This document shows positions 45,894-59,620 of a stretch of DNA of 64,000 nt, in pieces; the first letter of the stretch is position 1, and each line of letters starts with the position of its first letter. The notes under the pieces are model-generated. The model was not told the DNA's origin, searched no databases, and saw nothing but the letters and a program-made list of their open reading frames with translations. The position numbers were made by a program, and so were the translations under genes. The DNA comes from Cymbidium sinense (lineage: Eukaryota > Streptophyta > Magnoliopsida > Asparagales > Orchidaceae): NCBI GenBank assembly GCA_021442155.1, contig CM038214.1, positions 20,981,808 through 21,045,807 on the forward strand, read 5' to 3'.

Positions 45894-46358
45894 AATGAGC
45901 AGAACCTTGACAGCAGGAACATCATCGTCAACAAGGCTTAGTCTAGATCTCGCAATGGAGGTGAAGGTGGAGGTGGAGGTTATTGCAGTGGTGTTGGGGG
46001 ATCTGGAGGTGCTGGTGGATATGGAGGTGGTGGTCGAAATAGTGGTGGTTATGGAGGCGGGAAGAGTGAGGGAGGTTAAAACCCTGGTGGTGGGGGAGGG
46101 AGAGATCAGGGATATGATGGTGGATCCTGCTAGTCGAGAGCCCTAGGTGGTTCTGATGGGAGTCGGAGAAACCGGCCAATCCATTCTAAGTTATGGAACT
46201 GTCTTTATAAGAAGAGATGGTTCTAGTTATCTAAAGTTTTGATTTGCTCTATGGGTGCTCATTTTTTATCATCACCGGTTTTAGAAAACTTGGTCTATTA
46301 CTTGGTTGATGAAATCAAAAAAGAAGAAATGTTGAATCAAAATTTATTCTCTCTTAAA
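45894..46358 (+). pseudogene. GRP last-exon copy F
   Basis: Starts AAT at the AG edge; the ancestral frame reads N-E-Q-N-L-D-S-R-N-I-I-V-N-K-A and then a TAG. The glycine-rich part follows in GGN-rich sequence, but the ORF called from 45895 reads it in a V/E-rich shifted frame. The 3' UTR landmarks (ATGGTTCTAGTTATCTA, TTGATTTGCTCTATG, AAAACTTGG, TTGGTTGATGAAATC) are well kept up to an A-run at about 46350. Confidence 0.8.
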
Positions 46359-48644
46359 AAATAAAACCAAAAATCCAAAACCCTAAACTAAAACTTGAAT
46401 CGTAAACCTGAAATATAAACCCTAAACACTAAACCCAAAACCCTAAACTCTCAAAACCTTATACCCTAAACCTAAACCCTAAACCCTAAACCCTAAACCC
46501 TATAACCATAAACTCTAATCCCCAAACCCTAAAACCTAAACCCTAAACCCTAAAACCTAAACTCTAAACCCTAAACCCTAAACCCAAAAAATACCATAAA
46601 CCCTAAACACTAAAAAGCTAAATAACAAAACCTAAACTAAATAAAACCTAAAAAGAAAATAGATAAAAAAACCTAAAAAAATAAAATAAAAACATTAACT
46701 AAACCCTAAACCTAAACCTAAAAAGAAAATAAAACTAAAAATAAAAACTAAACAAAGATAAAATAAATAAAAACCTAAACTAAACTAAAAAAATAAAAAA
46801 CCTAAAAAAAAAAAAAAACTAAACCTATAATAAAAATAAAATAAAATAATAACTAAATAAAAACCTAAACTTGAAAAAAAAGAACCAAAACTCTAAACTA
46901 AAAATAAAATAAACCTAAACCTAAACTAAAGTAAACTAAACAAAAATAAATAAAACCTAAACTTAAACTTAAAATAAATTAAACCTAAACTAAACTAAAT
47001 AAAATAAAATAAACTAAAAATAAACCTAAACCTAAATAAAAAATAAAAAATAAAAAATAAAACCCAAAAATAAAAATAAAATAAATACCTAAAACCTAAA
47101 CCTAAAAATATAAAATAAAAACCTAAACCTAAACCTAAAAATAAAAATAAAACCTAAACCTAAAAAATAAAATAAAAATAAAACTAAACTAAAAAAACCT
47201 AAACCTAAAAAATAAACTAAAATAAAAAAGCTAAATTAAAATAAATAAGCATAAATAATTAAACTAAACTAAATAAAATTAAAAATAAACCTAAATAGAA
47301 ATTATAATTAAAATAAACTAAAATAAAAAAATAAACTAAATAAACCTAAACCTACCAATTTACTTAATTTTAATAAATAAATAAATAAATCAAAATAAAA
47401 TAAATTAAATACACTAACCCTAAACCCTAAAACTAACCCTAAACCTTAAACCCTAAATCGTAAAGCCTAAACAATGAAATCGTAAACCCTAAACCCTAAA
47501 CCCTGAACCATAAAAACCTAAAAACCCAAAAACCTAAAAAACCTAAAAACCTAAAAACCTAAAAACCTAACCCAAAACTAAAAAAAAACATAAAAATAAA
47601 TTAAATAAAAAAACCTAGACTTAAATATAATAAAATAAAAACTTAATCTAAAACCTAAACCTAAACCTAAAAAATAAATAAAATAAAATAAACTAAAATA
47701 AATAGATAAAAACTAAACTAGACTAAAAATAAAATAAACCTAAGAATAAAAAACCTAAATAAAATAAAAACTAAACATAAAATAAAAATAAAATAAGCCT
47801 AAAATAAAATAAAATAAAATAAAAACTAAATAAATATATAAATCTAGAAAAGACCAAAAAAATAATTAAAAAATACAACCTAAACCCTAAACTAAAAAAA
47901 ACCTAAATCTAAAATAATAATAAAATAAACCTAAACCTAAACTAAAATAAACTAAACTAAAATAATAAACCCTAAACCTAAACCTAAACTAAATAAAATT
48001 AAATAACTAAAAAATAAATCTAAACCTAAACTAAAAAACCTAAAAATAAACCTAAAAGAAAAATCTAAAACCTAAACCTAAAAAAATAAAATAAAAACCT
48101 AAACTTAATCCTAAAAATAAAAATAAAACCTAAACCTAAAAAATAAAATAAAAATATAACTAAACTAAAAAATAAACCTAAACCTATAAAATAAACTAAA
48201 ATAAAAACCTAAACTAAAATAAATAAACCTAAAATAAATAAACTAAACTAAATAAATATAAAAAATAAACCTAAATAAAATAAAAAATAAAGTAAACTAA
48301 AATAAATAAAAAATAAACTAAATTTACTAGATAAAAAACCTATAGGTTTACTTAATTTTAAAAAATAAACTCTAAACCCTAAACCATAAACCCTATACCC
48401 AGAAACCTACAACCCTAAACCCTAAACCCTAATCCCTAAATGCTAAACTCAACCTTAACCCTACCATAAAAGCGTGATCCTAAAACCTAAATCTAAACTC
48501 TAAATTATAAACCTTGAACCCTAACCTTAAACCCTAAACATTAAACCCCAAACCCGAAACCTAAAGCTAAAGTAACTAAATAATTTAAAAAATAAACCTA
48601 AACCCTTAATCCTAATAAACCTAAACCTAAACATAAACCCTAAG
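46359..48644. repeat. Telomere-like and AT-rich blocks; short 8-mer run
   Basis: CCCTAAA block to about 46610, A-rich block to 47350, junction ACCAATTTACTTAATTT at about 47354, telomere-like block to 47580 including a (CCTAAAAA)n run at about 47511-47570, A-rich block to 48340, junction GGTTTACTTAATTT near 48344, and a CCCTAAA block up to GRP copy G. Confidence 0.85.
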
Positions 48645-49068
48645 AATAGGAAAAACCTTGATGGCAGGAACATCGCTGTCAACCAAGCTAAGTCTTGATC
48701 TGGCTAGTGGATATGGAGGTCATGGTTAGAGTAGTGGTAGTTATGGAGGCAGGAGGAGCGATGGAGGTTACAAAAGTGGTGGTTGTGAAGGGAGAGATCA
48801 GGGATATGATGATGGATTTCACTACTAAATAGGTCGAGGTGGTTCTGATGAGAACCAAGAAACCAAGAACGGTCATTCCGATTTGGTGCTTATGGAACTG
48901 TGTCTTCATAGTGGAGACGTTTCTAGTTATCTAGAACTTTTGATTTTCTCTATGTGTGCTCATTTTTTATCTATGTCACCACCTGTGTCTTAGAAAACTT
49001 GGTGTGTTACTTGGGTGATTTAAATCGAAAAGAAGAGATGTTGAATCTGAATTTATGTTTTGTTAAAA
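48645..49068 (+). pseudogene. GRP last-exon copy G (internally deleted)
   Basis: The ancestral frame reads N-R-K-N-L-D-G-R-N-I-A-V-N-Q-A-K-S and then stops at TGA. Compared with copies F, H and I, a piece of the glycine-rich region just after the CTAGATCTGG-like site is missing. The end (GGTTCTGATG) and the 3' UTR are recognisable to the A-run at about 49063. Confidence 0.8.
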
Positions 49069-50676
49069 AAAATACAAAAAACCCTAAACCCTAAACTAAA
49101 ACCTGAACACTAAACATAAAACCTAAATGCTAAACACTAAACCCTAAACCCTAAACCTTAAACCTTAAACCCTAAGACCCTAAAACCTAAACCCTAAACC
49201 CTAAACACTTAACCTCAAACCCTAAACCCTAAACTAAACCCTAAACCCTAAACCCTAAAAAGCTAAAAACCTAAACCTAAACTAAATAAAACCTAAAAAT
49301 AAAGTAAATAAACAAACCTAAACCAAAATAAAATAAAATCAAAATAAAACTAAACCTAAACCTAAACCTAAACCTAAACCTAAAAATAAAATAAAATAAA
49401 ATAAAATTAATTAAAATAAGATAAATAAAACCTAAACTAAACTAAAATAAATAAATGAAACTAACTAAAATAGAAACTAAACCTAAAATAAAAATTAAAT
49501 AAAAACTTAAATGCTAGAGTAAAAAAAATAAAAACACTAAACTAAAAATAAAATAAACCTAAACTTAAACTAAAATAAACTAAATGAAAATAAATAATAC
49601 CTAAACCTAAACCTAAAATAAGCTACACCTAAACCATAACCTAAACTAAATAAAAGAAAATAAACTAAAATAAACTTAAACCTAAACTAAAAAATAAAAC
49701 ATAAAATAAACCCAAAATAAAACCTAAGACCTAAACAAATAATTAAATAAAATAAAACCTAAACCTAAACATAAAAATAAAAATAAAACCTAAACTAAAA
49801 AAAATAAACTAAAATAAAACTAACCTAGAAAATAAACCAAAATCTAAACCTAAACCTAAATAAAATTAAAATAAAAAACACGACAGAAATAAATAAATTA
49901 AACTAAGAAAACCAAAATAAAATAAAAAACTAAAATAAAATAATAAACTAAATAAACCTAAACCTAGGTTTGCTTATTAAAAAGACCTAACCCTAAAACT
50001 AACCCTAACCCTAAAACCCAACACCCTAAACCCTAAACCCTAAACCCTAAACCCTAAACCCTAAAACCTATAACTCTAAACCCTAAATCCTAAATCCTAA
50101 ACCCTAAACCCTAATCCTTAAACCCTAAACCCTAAACCCTAAAAACATAAAAATCTAAACCTAAACTAAATAAAACCTAAAAATAAAATAAATAAATAAG
50201 CCTAATCCAAAATAAAATAAAATAAAATAAAATAAAATAAAAACCCAAACTAAAACCTAAACATAAACCTAAACTAAAAAATAAAATAAAATAAAAAATA
50301 AAAACTAAATAAAATAAACTAAATAAAAACCTAAATTAACCCTAAACCCTAAACCCTAAACTCTAAAAATTCTAAACCCTAAACCATAAACCCTAAACTT
50401 TAAACCCTAAAAAAATGAAACCCAAAACCTTAAACCCTAAACCCTAAACCCTATGCCCTAAACCCTAAACCCTAAATCCTAAACCCTAACACTAAACCAT
50501 AAACTCTAAAAGCATAAACCATAAAACCATAAACCCTAAACCATAAACCCTAAATGCTAAACCCTTAAACTCTAAACCATAAATCGAAAACCCGAAACCC
50601 TAAACCTAAACCAAAAGTAACTAAATAAATTAAAAATTTAACCTAAACCATAAAACTAAAATACCTAAACCCTAAG
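49069..50676. repeat. Telomere-like and AT-rich blocks
   Basis: CCCTAAA block to about 49265, A-rich to 49960, short junction AGGTTTGCTTATTAAAAA near 49968, telomere-like to 50145, a short A-rich block to 50335, then CCCTAAA with several ATAAACC variants up to GRP copy H. No genes. Confidence 0.85.
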
Positions 50677-51160
50677 AATGGGCAGAACCTTGACGGTAGG
50701 AACATACTCGCCTACCAGGCAAAGTCTAGATCTGGTAGTGGAGGCGAAGGCGGAGGCGGCAGTTATCACAGTGGTGGTGGGGGATATGGAGGTGCTGGTG
50801 CATATGGAATTGGTGGTCGGAGTAGTGGTGGTTATGGAGGTGGGTGGAGCGAGTGAGGTTACAGCTGTGGTGGTGTTAGGGTGATAGATCAGGGTTATGA
50901 TGGCGGATCCCACTACTCAAGAGGGCGGTGTGGTTTTGATAGGAAGTAGAGAAATTGAAGACCGACCAATCGATCTACTGCTTATGGAACAAAGTCTTTA
51001 CAGTAGAGATGGTTCTAGTTATCTAGAGTTTTTGATTTGCTCTATGCGTGCTCATTTTTTATGTATCTCATCGCTTATGTCTTAGAGAACATGGTATGTT
51101 ACTTGGTTGATGAAATCAGAAAGAAGAAATGTTGAATATGAATTTATTCTCTATTAAAAA
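50677..51160 (+). pseudogene. GRP last-exon copy H, one premature stop
   Basis: The best-preserved copy. From the AG edge the frame reads N-G-Q-N-L-D-G-R-N-I, then QAKSRSGSGG, a glycine-rich stretch with SYHSGGGGYGGAG and RSSGGYGGGW. It is interrupted only by TGA at 50854-50856 (codon 60), where sister copies have GGA. The same frame then continues with GYSCGG, DQGYDGGSHYSRGR and ends at a TAG at 50947-50949 (codon 91). This is the C-terminal half of a GRP7/GRP8-type protein. The RRM N-terminal part, start codon and promoter are absent, so it is still a fragment. The 3' UTR runs to an A-run at about 51155. Confidence 0.85.
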
Positions 51161-53134
51161 AAACCAAAAATCCTAAACCTAAACTAAAAAAACCCTAAAC
51201 CTAAAACTTAAACCCTAAACCCTAAATCCTAAATCCTAAACCCTAGAAACCCTAAACCCTAAACCCTAAATCCTAAACCCTAAACCCTAAACCCTAAAAC
51301 CCTAAACCCTAATCTCTAAACCCTAAAACCCAAACCCTAAACCCTAAACTCTCAACTAACCCTAAACCCTAAAAAGCAAAAAACCTAAACCTAAATTAAA
51401 TAAAATATAAAAATAAAATAAATAAAACATCCTAAACCAAAAAAATGAAAAATAAAAAACATAAAAACCTCAATTAAAACCTAAACTTATACCTAAATCT
51501 AAAAATAAATTAAAATAAAAAACTAAAACTAAAATAAAATAAAATAAATAAAAACTTAAACTAAAATAAAAAAGAAAAACCTAAATTAAATAAAAACTAA
51601 ACCTAAAATAAAAATAAATAAACTAAAATAAAATAAAATATAAACTAAATAAAAACCTAAACCTAGAAAGATAAATCTAAAAAAGAAAATGTAAACCCTA
51701 AACTAAAAGAAACCTAAACCTAATCCTAAAATAAACTAAACCTAAACCTAAACAAAAACTCTAAATAAAATAAATAAACTTAAAATAAACCTAAACCTAA
51801 ACTAAAAAATAAAACCTAAAAATAATCCTACCTAAAACCTAAATCTAAAAAATAAAATAAAAACCTTAACCTCTAAAATAAAATATAACCTAAACCTAAA
51901 ATATAAAATAAAAATAATACAAAACTAAAAATAAACTTAAACCTATCTGAAACCTAAAATAAACTATAATACAAAGCCTAAACTAAAATAAATAAACTTA
52001 AAATAAATAAAATAAACTAAATAAAAATAAACCTAAAAAAAGTAAAATAAATAAAAAAAACTAATAAATTAAATAAACCTTAGCCTACCAGTTTCCTTAA
52101 TTTAAAAATAATAATAAATTTTTTTATAAAAAACTAAAAGAAAAACTTAACACTAAACCCTGAATCTTAAACCTACAACCTTGAACCCTAAACCCTAAAC
52201 CTTAAAACCCTAAACCTAAACCCTAAACCCAAAATCCTAAACCATAAACACTAAAACCTAACCCTAAACCCTAAACTAAACCCTAAACACAAAACCCTAA
52301 ACCATAAACCCTAAACCACAAACCCTACACTAAACCCTAAAACCCCAAACCTTAAACCCTAAACCCTAAACCTAAACCCTAAAACCTAAAACTGGCTAAA
52401 CTAAATAAAACCTAAAATAAATAAAAATAAAACTTAAACCAAAATAAAATAAAAAATAAAATAAAATAAAACATAAAGTAAAACCAAAACCAAAAAACCT
52501 AAACCTAAATGTAAAAATAAAAAATAAATTAAAATTAAAAATAAAACTAAAATAAATAAAATAAGCTAAATAAATTAAGTACTCACCTCTGGGTTGCTTG
52601 TTTTTTTAAAAAAACCCTACCCTAACACTACCCTAAACTTACACCCTACCTCTGACCAACTCTAAACCCTAAATCTAAAATTGGGACACTAAACTTTACC
52701 ACTAAACCCTAAACTAACTCTTCCCCTATACCCAGGCCCTATCCTAAATCCTCCCTAAAATAAACCCTAAATCCTACCCAAACCTGAGCCAAAACTCCAC
52801 AAACCCTTTTAAAACCCTAAACCTAAACTCCTAACTAACTTTAACCTAAAACCTCAAACACTAAAAAAGCCTAAACACTACAATAAATCCAAAACCCTAC
52901 CACCCTAAACCCCAAACTCAAAACCTTAAACCCTAAAACCTAAACCCTAAACCCAAAATCTAATCTAACCTAAACCCTAAACACTAAAAGTATAAACCCT
53001 AAAATCCTAATTCCTAAACTCTAAATCCTAAACCCTAAATGCTAACCCTAAACCTAAACCTAAAGTAATTAAATAAATTAAAAAATAAACCTAATAAACC
53101 TAAACCCTAAAACATAATATACCTAAACCCTAAG
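51161..53134. repeat. Telomere-like and AT-rich blocks with a degenerate C-rich stretch
   Basis: CCCTAAA block to 51375, A-rich to 52080, junction CCAGTTTCCTTAATTTAAAA at about 52089, telomere-like to 52390, a short A-rich block, a second junction GGGTTGCTTGTTTTTTT near 52593, then 52610-52940 with CCCTACC, CCTCTGACC and ACTCTTCCCC variants (the complement of the G-richer stretches of the left half), and CCCTAAA to GRP copy I. Confidence 0.8.
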
Positions 53135-53612
53135 AATGGGTAGAACCTTGATGGTAGGAACATCACCATCAAGCTCAATTTAGATCTGGCGGTGGAGGCA
53201 AAGGAGGAGGCAGTGATTATCGTAGTGGTGGTGGGGGATCTAGAGGTGTTGGTGGATATGAAGGTGGTGGTCGGAGCAGTGGTGGTTGTGGAGGTGGGAG
53301 GATCAATGGAGGTTACATCCGTGGTGGTGGCTGAGGGACAGATCGGGGATATGATAGTAGATCCCGTTATAGAATAGGTCGTGGTGATTTTGGTGGGAGC
53401 TGGAGACACTGAAGAATGATTAGTCTGATATGCTGCTTATGGAACTATGTCTTTACAGTAGCGAGTTCGAGTTATCTAGGTTTTTTGATTTGCTCTATGC
53501 CTGCTCATTTTTTATCTATGTCATTGCATGTGTCTTAGAAAACTTGGTGTGTTACTTGGTTGATGAAATTGAAAAGAAGAACTGTTGCATCTAAATTTGT
53601 TCTCTATAAAAA
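53135..53612 (+). pseudogene. GRP last-exon copy I
   Basis: Begins AATGGGTAG at the AG edge, so the third codon is a stop. The L-D-G-R-N-I-T-like segment and GGN-rich region are recognisable but shifted. The end GGTGATTTTGGTGGGAGC, TGGAGACACTGA and the 3' UTR up to TTCTCTATAAAAAATAAAT are preserved. Long frames on both strands here (53107-53409 minus, 53192-53377 plus) read the glycine codons in the wrong frame. Confidence 0.8.
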
Positions 53613-53770
53613 ATAAATAAAATAAAAAACCCACCCTAAACCCTAAACAAAAACTTGAATGTTAGACCACCTAAACCCTAAACCCTAAACCCTAAATGCT
53701 TAAAACCCTAAACCCTAAACCCTTAAACCCTAAAACCTAAAACCCTAAAACCTAAACCCTAATAAAATCT
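53613..53770. repeat. Telomere-like block
   Basis: Short CCCTAAA block with AAACCCTAAAACC variants after the GRP 3' UTR; the last such block before the AAT-rich field. Confidence 0.8.
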
Positions 53771-55003
53771 AACAAAATTAATAATAATAACTAAACCTAA
53801 TAAATGAATAAGAAACTAATAATTAAACCCATAAACTAAACCAACTAACTAAACTAAACCCCAACTAATAACTAACTAACTAAACTAATAAACTAAAAAA
53901 TGAATAACTAAATAATAATTAATAATAACCAAACTAATTAATAATAAACTAAACTAATAATAATAATAATAATAAACTTAAAACTAAAAATTAACTAATA
54001 AACTAATAAATAAATAATAATAAACTAAACTAATAAATAATAATAATAATTATTATTATTATTTTTATAATAAAAACTATAAACCTGATAAACCAACTAA
54101 TAAAAAAATAATTAAAACCTAAATAAAACTAATAATAATTAAATAAACCTAATAAAACTAATAGTAACTAATTATTATAATAAATAATAACTAATAATAA
54201 CTAAATAAAAACCTAAACCCATAAAACTAAAACTGAACAAATAAACTAAAACCTAAAAAAACTAAACCAATAAAAAAAACTAACTAATAAAACTAATAAT
54301 AACTAAATAACTAAATAGTTAATAATTGACTAAACTAATAAACTAATAACTAAAAAAACCTAAAACTAACTAAACTAATAATAAACTAATAGCTAAATAA
54401 TAATAACTAAATGAATAAATAATAATAAACTAATAAACTAATAAGAATAAACTAATAATTAACTAACTAATAATAAACTAACTACAACCTAATAATAACT
54501 AAACTAACATCTACTAATAATAATAACTAATAAGTGATAATAAAAACCTACTAAAACCTAAATATTAAAGAAACTAACTAAATTAATAAATTACTAACTA
54601 AATTAAAACTAATAAACTAAATAAAACTAATTATAATAACTAATAAAAACTAAACTAAACTAAACCCACAATAAAACTAAAATTAATAATAATAATATCT
54701 AGTAAACTAATAAAAACTAATAAACTAATAACATAATAATAATAACTAAAATAATAAGTAAAAAGCTAATAATAACTAATGATAGCTAAACTAACTAATA
54801 AACCTTAATAATAATAAACCTAATAACATTAAAACCTAAATAAACCTAATAAAACTAAACTAATAAAAACTAAATTAATAAAACTAATAATAAACTAATA
54901 ATTAAACTAATAAAACTAAAAATAAACTAATAAACAACAAACTAAAACTAAAACTAAACAAACATAAACTAATAATAAACCTAATAATTAACCTAAACTA
55001 AAC

Positions 55004-55039
<36 letters not shown>

Positions 55040-55679
55040 TAATAATAATAATAACTAGTAAAGTAATAAAAACTAATAAACTAATAACATAATACTAATA
55101 ACTAAAATAATAAGTAAAAAACTAATAATAACTAATAATAACAAACTAATAAACCTTAATAATAATAAACCTAATAACATTAAAACCTAAATAAACCTAA
55201 TTAAACAAACTAATAAAAACTAAACTAATAAAACTAATAATAAACTAATAGCTAAACTAATAATAAATCTAGAAATAAACTAATAAATAATAAACTAAAA
55301 CTAAAGCTAAAAAACATAAACATAAACTAATAATTAACCTAAAGTAAACTAATAATAATAATAATAATAATATAATAATAATAATAACAATAATAAACTA
55401 AACTAATAATAAAATGAAACCCGTAAACTAAACTAATAACTAAACCATAAACTAAAATTAATAACTAACTAAACCTAAAATTAATAAACCTAAGCCCTAA
55501 TAATAAAACTAATAATAAGCCTAATAACCAAAACTAATTAATTAAACCTATAAAGTAAACTAAAATTAATAATAATTAAATAAACCTAATAAACTAATAA
55601 TAACTAACTAAACTAACTAACTAAATAAAATAAACTAAAACCTAATAACTAAACTAATAAATTAATAATAACTAATAAC

Positions 55680-55713
<34 letters not shown>

Positions 55714-57092
55714 TGATAATAATAATAATAAAACTATGACTAATAACTAATAAACTAATAAACTAATAAATAAACTAAACTAATAACTAATAATAATAGT
55801 AATAAAAAACTAATAACTAATAAACTAATAAAAACTAATAAAACTAACTAATAATAACTAATAAACCTAAACCCTAAATAAAAACTAACTAAACTAATAA
55901 CTAACAAATAATACTACAATAACTAATTAAACTAACTAACTAATAATAATCTAAACCTAATAACTAAACTAATAAAACCTAAACCCAAACTAATACTAAT
56001 AATAAACCTAACAAAATAAACCTAATAAATAAACTAAACCCTAAAATAAACTAAACTAAAATTAACAAACTAATAATAACTAACTAAACAACTAACTAAT
56101 AACTAAACTAAACACTAAACTAAACTAAAAAACTATTAAAACTAATAATTAATAATAAACTAATAAAATAAAACTAATAATAAAACTAAACTAACAAACT
56201 AATAATAACTAAATAATAAACTAAACTAAAGCTAATAACTAACTAAAACTTCCTAAACTAATAACTAATAAAATTAAACTAATAAACTAATAAAACTAAC
56301 TAAAAACTTAAACCTATAATAATAAACTAATAAAATAATAATTAATAATAATAAACTAAACTAAAACTAAAAACTAAAAACTAAACTAATAAAGCACTAA
56401 ACCCCTAAACTAAACTAAAACTAATAAAACTAATAAAATTAACTAACTAATAAACTAAACTAATAAATAAAACTAAAATGAATAATTAAATCATAAATAA
56501 ACTAATAATAAACTAATAATAACTAAATATAAATAAAACTAAACCTAACAATAACCTAAAATTAATAATAAAACTAATAAAACTAAACTAACTAAACAGA
56601 ATAATAAACTAATAATAATAATAAATCTAAAAGTAATAATAAAACTAATAACTAATAATAAACTAATAAAACTAATAAAACTAATAATAATAATAATAAA
56701 CAAACTAAACTAATAACTAATAATAACCTAATAAAACCAATAATAACTAAACTAAAAACTAATTATAATAATAAACCTAATAACTAAAACTAACAAACTA
56801 ATACCTAAACCAATAACTAATAACAAAATAATAGTAACTAAAAAACTAATAATAAAAAACTAATAATAACTAACCAACTAATAAAACTAATAAAAAAACT
56901 AATAACTAAAGCTAATAATAATAACTAACTAAACCCAAAATAATATAATAAACTAATAAAAACCCCCATAAACTAATAATAATAATAATAATAATAAATC
57001 CTAACTAATAAATAATAATAATAATAACTAATAATAATAATAAAACTAAAACTAATAAAAACCAATAATAAACTAAAACTAATAATAATTAA

Positions 57093-57146
<54 letters not shown>

Positions 57147-57308
57147 AACTAATAAAATCTAACCTAAACTAATAATAAACTAACTAATCTAACTAATAAA
57201 TAATTAATAAAACTAAAACAAATGATAAATAAAATAATAAACTAAACTACTAATAAAACTAACTGAACTAAACCATAACTCAAAACTAATAAAACTAATA
57301 AACTAATA

Positions 57309-57351
<43 letters not shown>

Positions 57352-59547
57352 CTAAAATTAAATTATTAACTAAACCCATAAAACTAATAATAATAATAAT
57401 AACTAAACAAACTAATAAACTAACTAAAACTAAACCCTAACTAACTAATAAACTAATAATAATAAAACTAATAAAACAATAAACTAACTAATAATAAATA
57501 AACCACCAATAAACTAAACTAATAATAAAACTAAATAAATAAAACTAATAATAATAATAAATAATAAATAATAAATTAAACCAAAACCCTAATAATAAAC
57601 TAAACTAAACTAAAACATAAACTAAACCAATAAACTATAATAATAAAATTAAACCTAATAACCAAAACATACCCAATAATAACCTAATAATAAAAAACCC
57701 AAACTAATAAAACTAAAACTAAACCCACCAATAATTGAAAACTAATAATAAAACAAAACCTAAACTAACTAAACTAACAATAAACAATAAATAATAATAA
57801 ACTAAACTAAATAATAATAATAAAACTAAAACCAATAAACCAAACTAACTAATAAACTAAACTAAACCTAAACTATAATAATAATAAAACCATTATAACT
57901 AAAATAAAACTAATAATAATAAATAAACCAATAATAATATAATAATAATAATAATAATAATAAATAATAAAATAATAACCAAGAAATAATAATAAAACCA
58001 AACTAAACTAACTAACTAATAATAAATAAACCAAACTAAACTAATAATAATAATAATAATAAACCTAAAACTCAAACTAACTAACAATAATAAACCTAAT
58101 AACCTAATAATATACTAAATAATTAAAACTAACTTAAATAAACTAAACTAAAAAACCTAAAACCTAACTAAAACTAACTAAAAAACATAAACCACCATTA
58201 ATTAAACTAATAATAATAATAGTTAATAATAACTATAAAAAACTAATAGAAAACCTAAACCCCAATAAATAAAACTAATAAAAAACTTATAATAAACTAA
58301 CTAATAATAATAATAATAATTAAACTAATAATAACTAATAAAAATTAATAAAATCTAAATAAAATAACCAATAACTAAACTATTAAAACCAAAAACTAAC
58401 CAAAATAAAATAATAAACTAATAATAATAAACTAAAATTAAAAAAACTAATAAACTAATAAACTAAAACAATAATAACTAATAAACTAATAAAAAACTAA
58501 ATAATAATAATAATAAACCTAAACAATAAAAATAAAACTAAACTAAAACTAAAACAAACCAAACCATAATAATAATAAAACTAAACTAATTAATTATCTA
58601 AACTAATAAAATAAAATAAAACTAACTAAACCAAATAACTAATAATAATAAAATAAAACTAAACTAAAACTAAACTAATAAACTAAACTAATAAAACCTA
58701 AACCCACTAAATAATAAACTAAACTAAACCCTAATAACTAAAAAAACTAAAAAAAAATAAACTAAAACCTAATAAATAACCTATAATAAAAAAACAAAAT
58801 AAATAATAAAATAACTAATAAAACTAAAACCTAAACCCTAACTAAACTAATAAATAATAAACTAATAACTAACTAATAATAAAAAACTAAAAACTAAAAA
58901 CTAAATATGAACCTAAACCATAAACTAAAACTAAACCCAAACCAAACTAATAATAATAACTAACCTAAGAACTAAAACATAAGAATAACTAAACTAAATT
59001 AAAATTAACAACTAACTAAATATAACTAACTAAAAAACTAATAAAATGATAAATAAATAATAAAAACTAATTAATTAATAAAATAATTAATAATAATAAA
59101 ATAATAAACTAAAAAACTAAAGTAACTAAATTAATAATAAACCAAATAAACTAACAAAAAACCTAAACCCTAAATAAAAACTAAACTAAATAAAACCCAA
59201 ACTAATAACTAAATAAAAACTAATAAATAAAAAAATTAATAATTACTAATAAAAAACCAAAAAAATAATAAGTCATAATAATAATAAACTAATTAATAAT
59301 AATATCTATAATAATAAAATATAATAAAATAGTTAACTAACTAAAACTAATTACTAATAAACCAATAAACTAATAAAAACTAATAATAAACTACTAAATA
59401 AAACCTAAATAACTAACTAACTAATAAATAATAATAAACTAAATAAACTAATAATAAAATAATAATTAAAACTAAACCCACTAAATAAACCAAATAAGTA
59501 AGTAATAACCCATAATAATTAAAATAATAATAAATGATAAACTAAAC

Positions 59548-59620
<73 letters not shown>

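Noticed and set aside
53107..53409. Threonine/isoleucine-rich minus-strand frame and the V/E-rich plus frames over GRP copies (also 45895-46179, 50665-50913, 48688-48909)
   Set aside because: They are wrong-frame or antisense readings of the GGN-rich GRP exon.
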